Shown piece after piece: positions 6,652 to 6,840 of a stretch of DNA of 6,840 bases (its first letter is position 1; each line of letters starts with the position of its first letter). The translations under genes were made by a program, and so were the position numbers. The stretch spans positions 1 through 6,840 of the forward strand of contig JACNIV010000044.1 in NCBI GenBank assembly GCA_014382915.1, in the 5' to 3' direction. Under the pieces are notes generated by a model that was not told the DNA's origin, did not search any database, and worked only from the letters and a program-made list of their open reading frames with translations. Source of the DNA: Candidatus Cloacimonadota bacterium (lineage in GTDB: Bacteria > Cloacimonadota > Cloacimonadia > Cloacimonadales > TCS61).

Positions 6652-6681
6652 TTGACACATATCACTAAAGAAAATTTTTTG
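6652..6681 (+). promoter_or_regulatory. TTGACA element followed by a T-tract
   Basis: A perfect TTGACA (6652-6657) is followed 17 nt later by TTTTTTG (6675-6681) in place of a TATAAT-like -10. The arrangement resembles that at 1881-1909. It could be an upstream promoter for tRNA-Thr, but the lack of a clear -10 keeps this weak. Confidence 0.22.
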
Positions 6682-6690
6682 TTCATTCTG

Positions 6691-6717
6691 TTGAAAATGC
6701 TCTTTAAATGGTATGTT
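6691..6717 (+). promoter_or_regulatory. Possible tRNA-Thr promoter
   Basis: TTGAAA (6691-6696) and TATGTT (6712-6717) are separated by 15 nt, shorter than the ideal 17. The -10 is preceded by TG one base away (6709-6710), as in extended -10 promoters. Transcription would start near 6724, giving a 5' leader of about 55 nt before the tRNA. Sequence match only. Confidence 0.3.
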
Positions 6718-6730
6718 GTGAAAATATCTG

Positions 6731-6758
6731 GGCAGAAAGAAGAGTGATTTTTTCTGTC
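6731..6758 (+). other. 11-bp hairpin in the tRNA-Thr leader
   Basis: GGCAGAAAGAA (6731-6741) pairs with TTTTTTCTGTC (6748-6758) around a 6-nt GAGTGA loop, with two G-U pairs (6732/6757 and 6739/6750). It lies 20 nt before the tRNA. No U-tract follows on either strand, so it is not a standard intrinsic terminator. It might be a processing signal or a weak cysS transcript end. Confidence 0.4.
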
Positions 6759-6778
6759 ATGACTTGGACTGTTCATAT

Positions 6779-6840
6779 GCCGACGTGGCTCAACGGTAGA
6801 GCACTCGACTTGTAATCGAGCGGTTGTGGGTTCGATTCCT
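6779..6840 (+). tRNA. tRNA-Thr (anticodon UGU), cut by window end
   Basis: The first 62 nt of a standard tRNA are present. They are: acceptor GCCGACG (6779-6785), D arm GCTC-AACGGTA-GAGC (6788-6802), anticodon arm CTCGA-CTTGTAA-TCGAG (6804-6820), a 5-nt variable loop, and T arm GTGGG-TTCGATT-CCT up to the edge. Anticodon UGU (6811-6813) reads ACA and related threonine codons. The 3' acceptor strand is outside. It may begin a tRNA cluster. Confidence 0.93.

Noticed and set aside
6697..6747. 16-codon frame (MLFKWYVVKISGQKEE)
   Set aside because: Very short, no ribosome-binding site, and it overlaps the putative promoter and hairpin of tRNA-Thr.

Overview
The window is AT-rich, gene-dense bacterial DNA. 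Its structured content is a divergent selenocysteine locus on the left, a tightly packed six-gene plus-strand cluster in the middle, and the start of a threonine tRNA at the right edge. No phage, insertion sequence, CRISPR array or integrase is visible. Layout, gene overlaps and protein families suggest a Gram-negative-type bacterium: there is a lipoprotein signal peptide and a membrane-anchored ComEA-like protein. A member of the FCB superphylum, such as a Cloacimonadota-like lineage, would fit. That placement is a guess from general style, not proven by any marker here.

Left (1-1832): a minus-strand selB (selenocysteine-specific elongation factor, C-terminus outside the window) faces away from a plus-strand selC, the UCA-anticodon tRNA-Sec with a long variable arm. 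Together they show that the organism reads some UGA codons as selenocysteine. None of the genes in this window is itself a selenoprotein: the UGA stops seen are true gene ends inside ATGA overlaps. The selC acceptor end does not pair cleanly and deserves a check.

Middle (1939-6591): an M28-family, glutaminyl-cyclase-like lipoprotein; a membrane-anchored protein with two ComEA-type helix-hairpin-helix domains; a very acidic protein with a TPR-like N-terminus and a disordered centre; an easily missed 57-residue four-cysteine protein; rsmD (16S rRNA m2G966 methyltransferase); and cysS (cysteinyl-tRNA synthetase). Junctions are 4-nt overlaps, longer overlaps or zero-gap, so one transcript with translational coupling is likely. 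The last two genes serve translation. The first three may act at the cell envelope or in DNA handling, but no shared pathway can be shown from sequence.

Right (6592-6840): a 187-nt AT-rich spacer with possible promoter elements and an 11-bp hairpin, then tRNA-Thr(UGU) cut by the window end. The two features most worth following up are the hidden four-cysteine small protein and the odd acceptor stem of tRNA-Sec. The acidic protein of unknown function comes next. I found no clear new multi-gene system.
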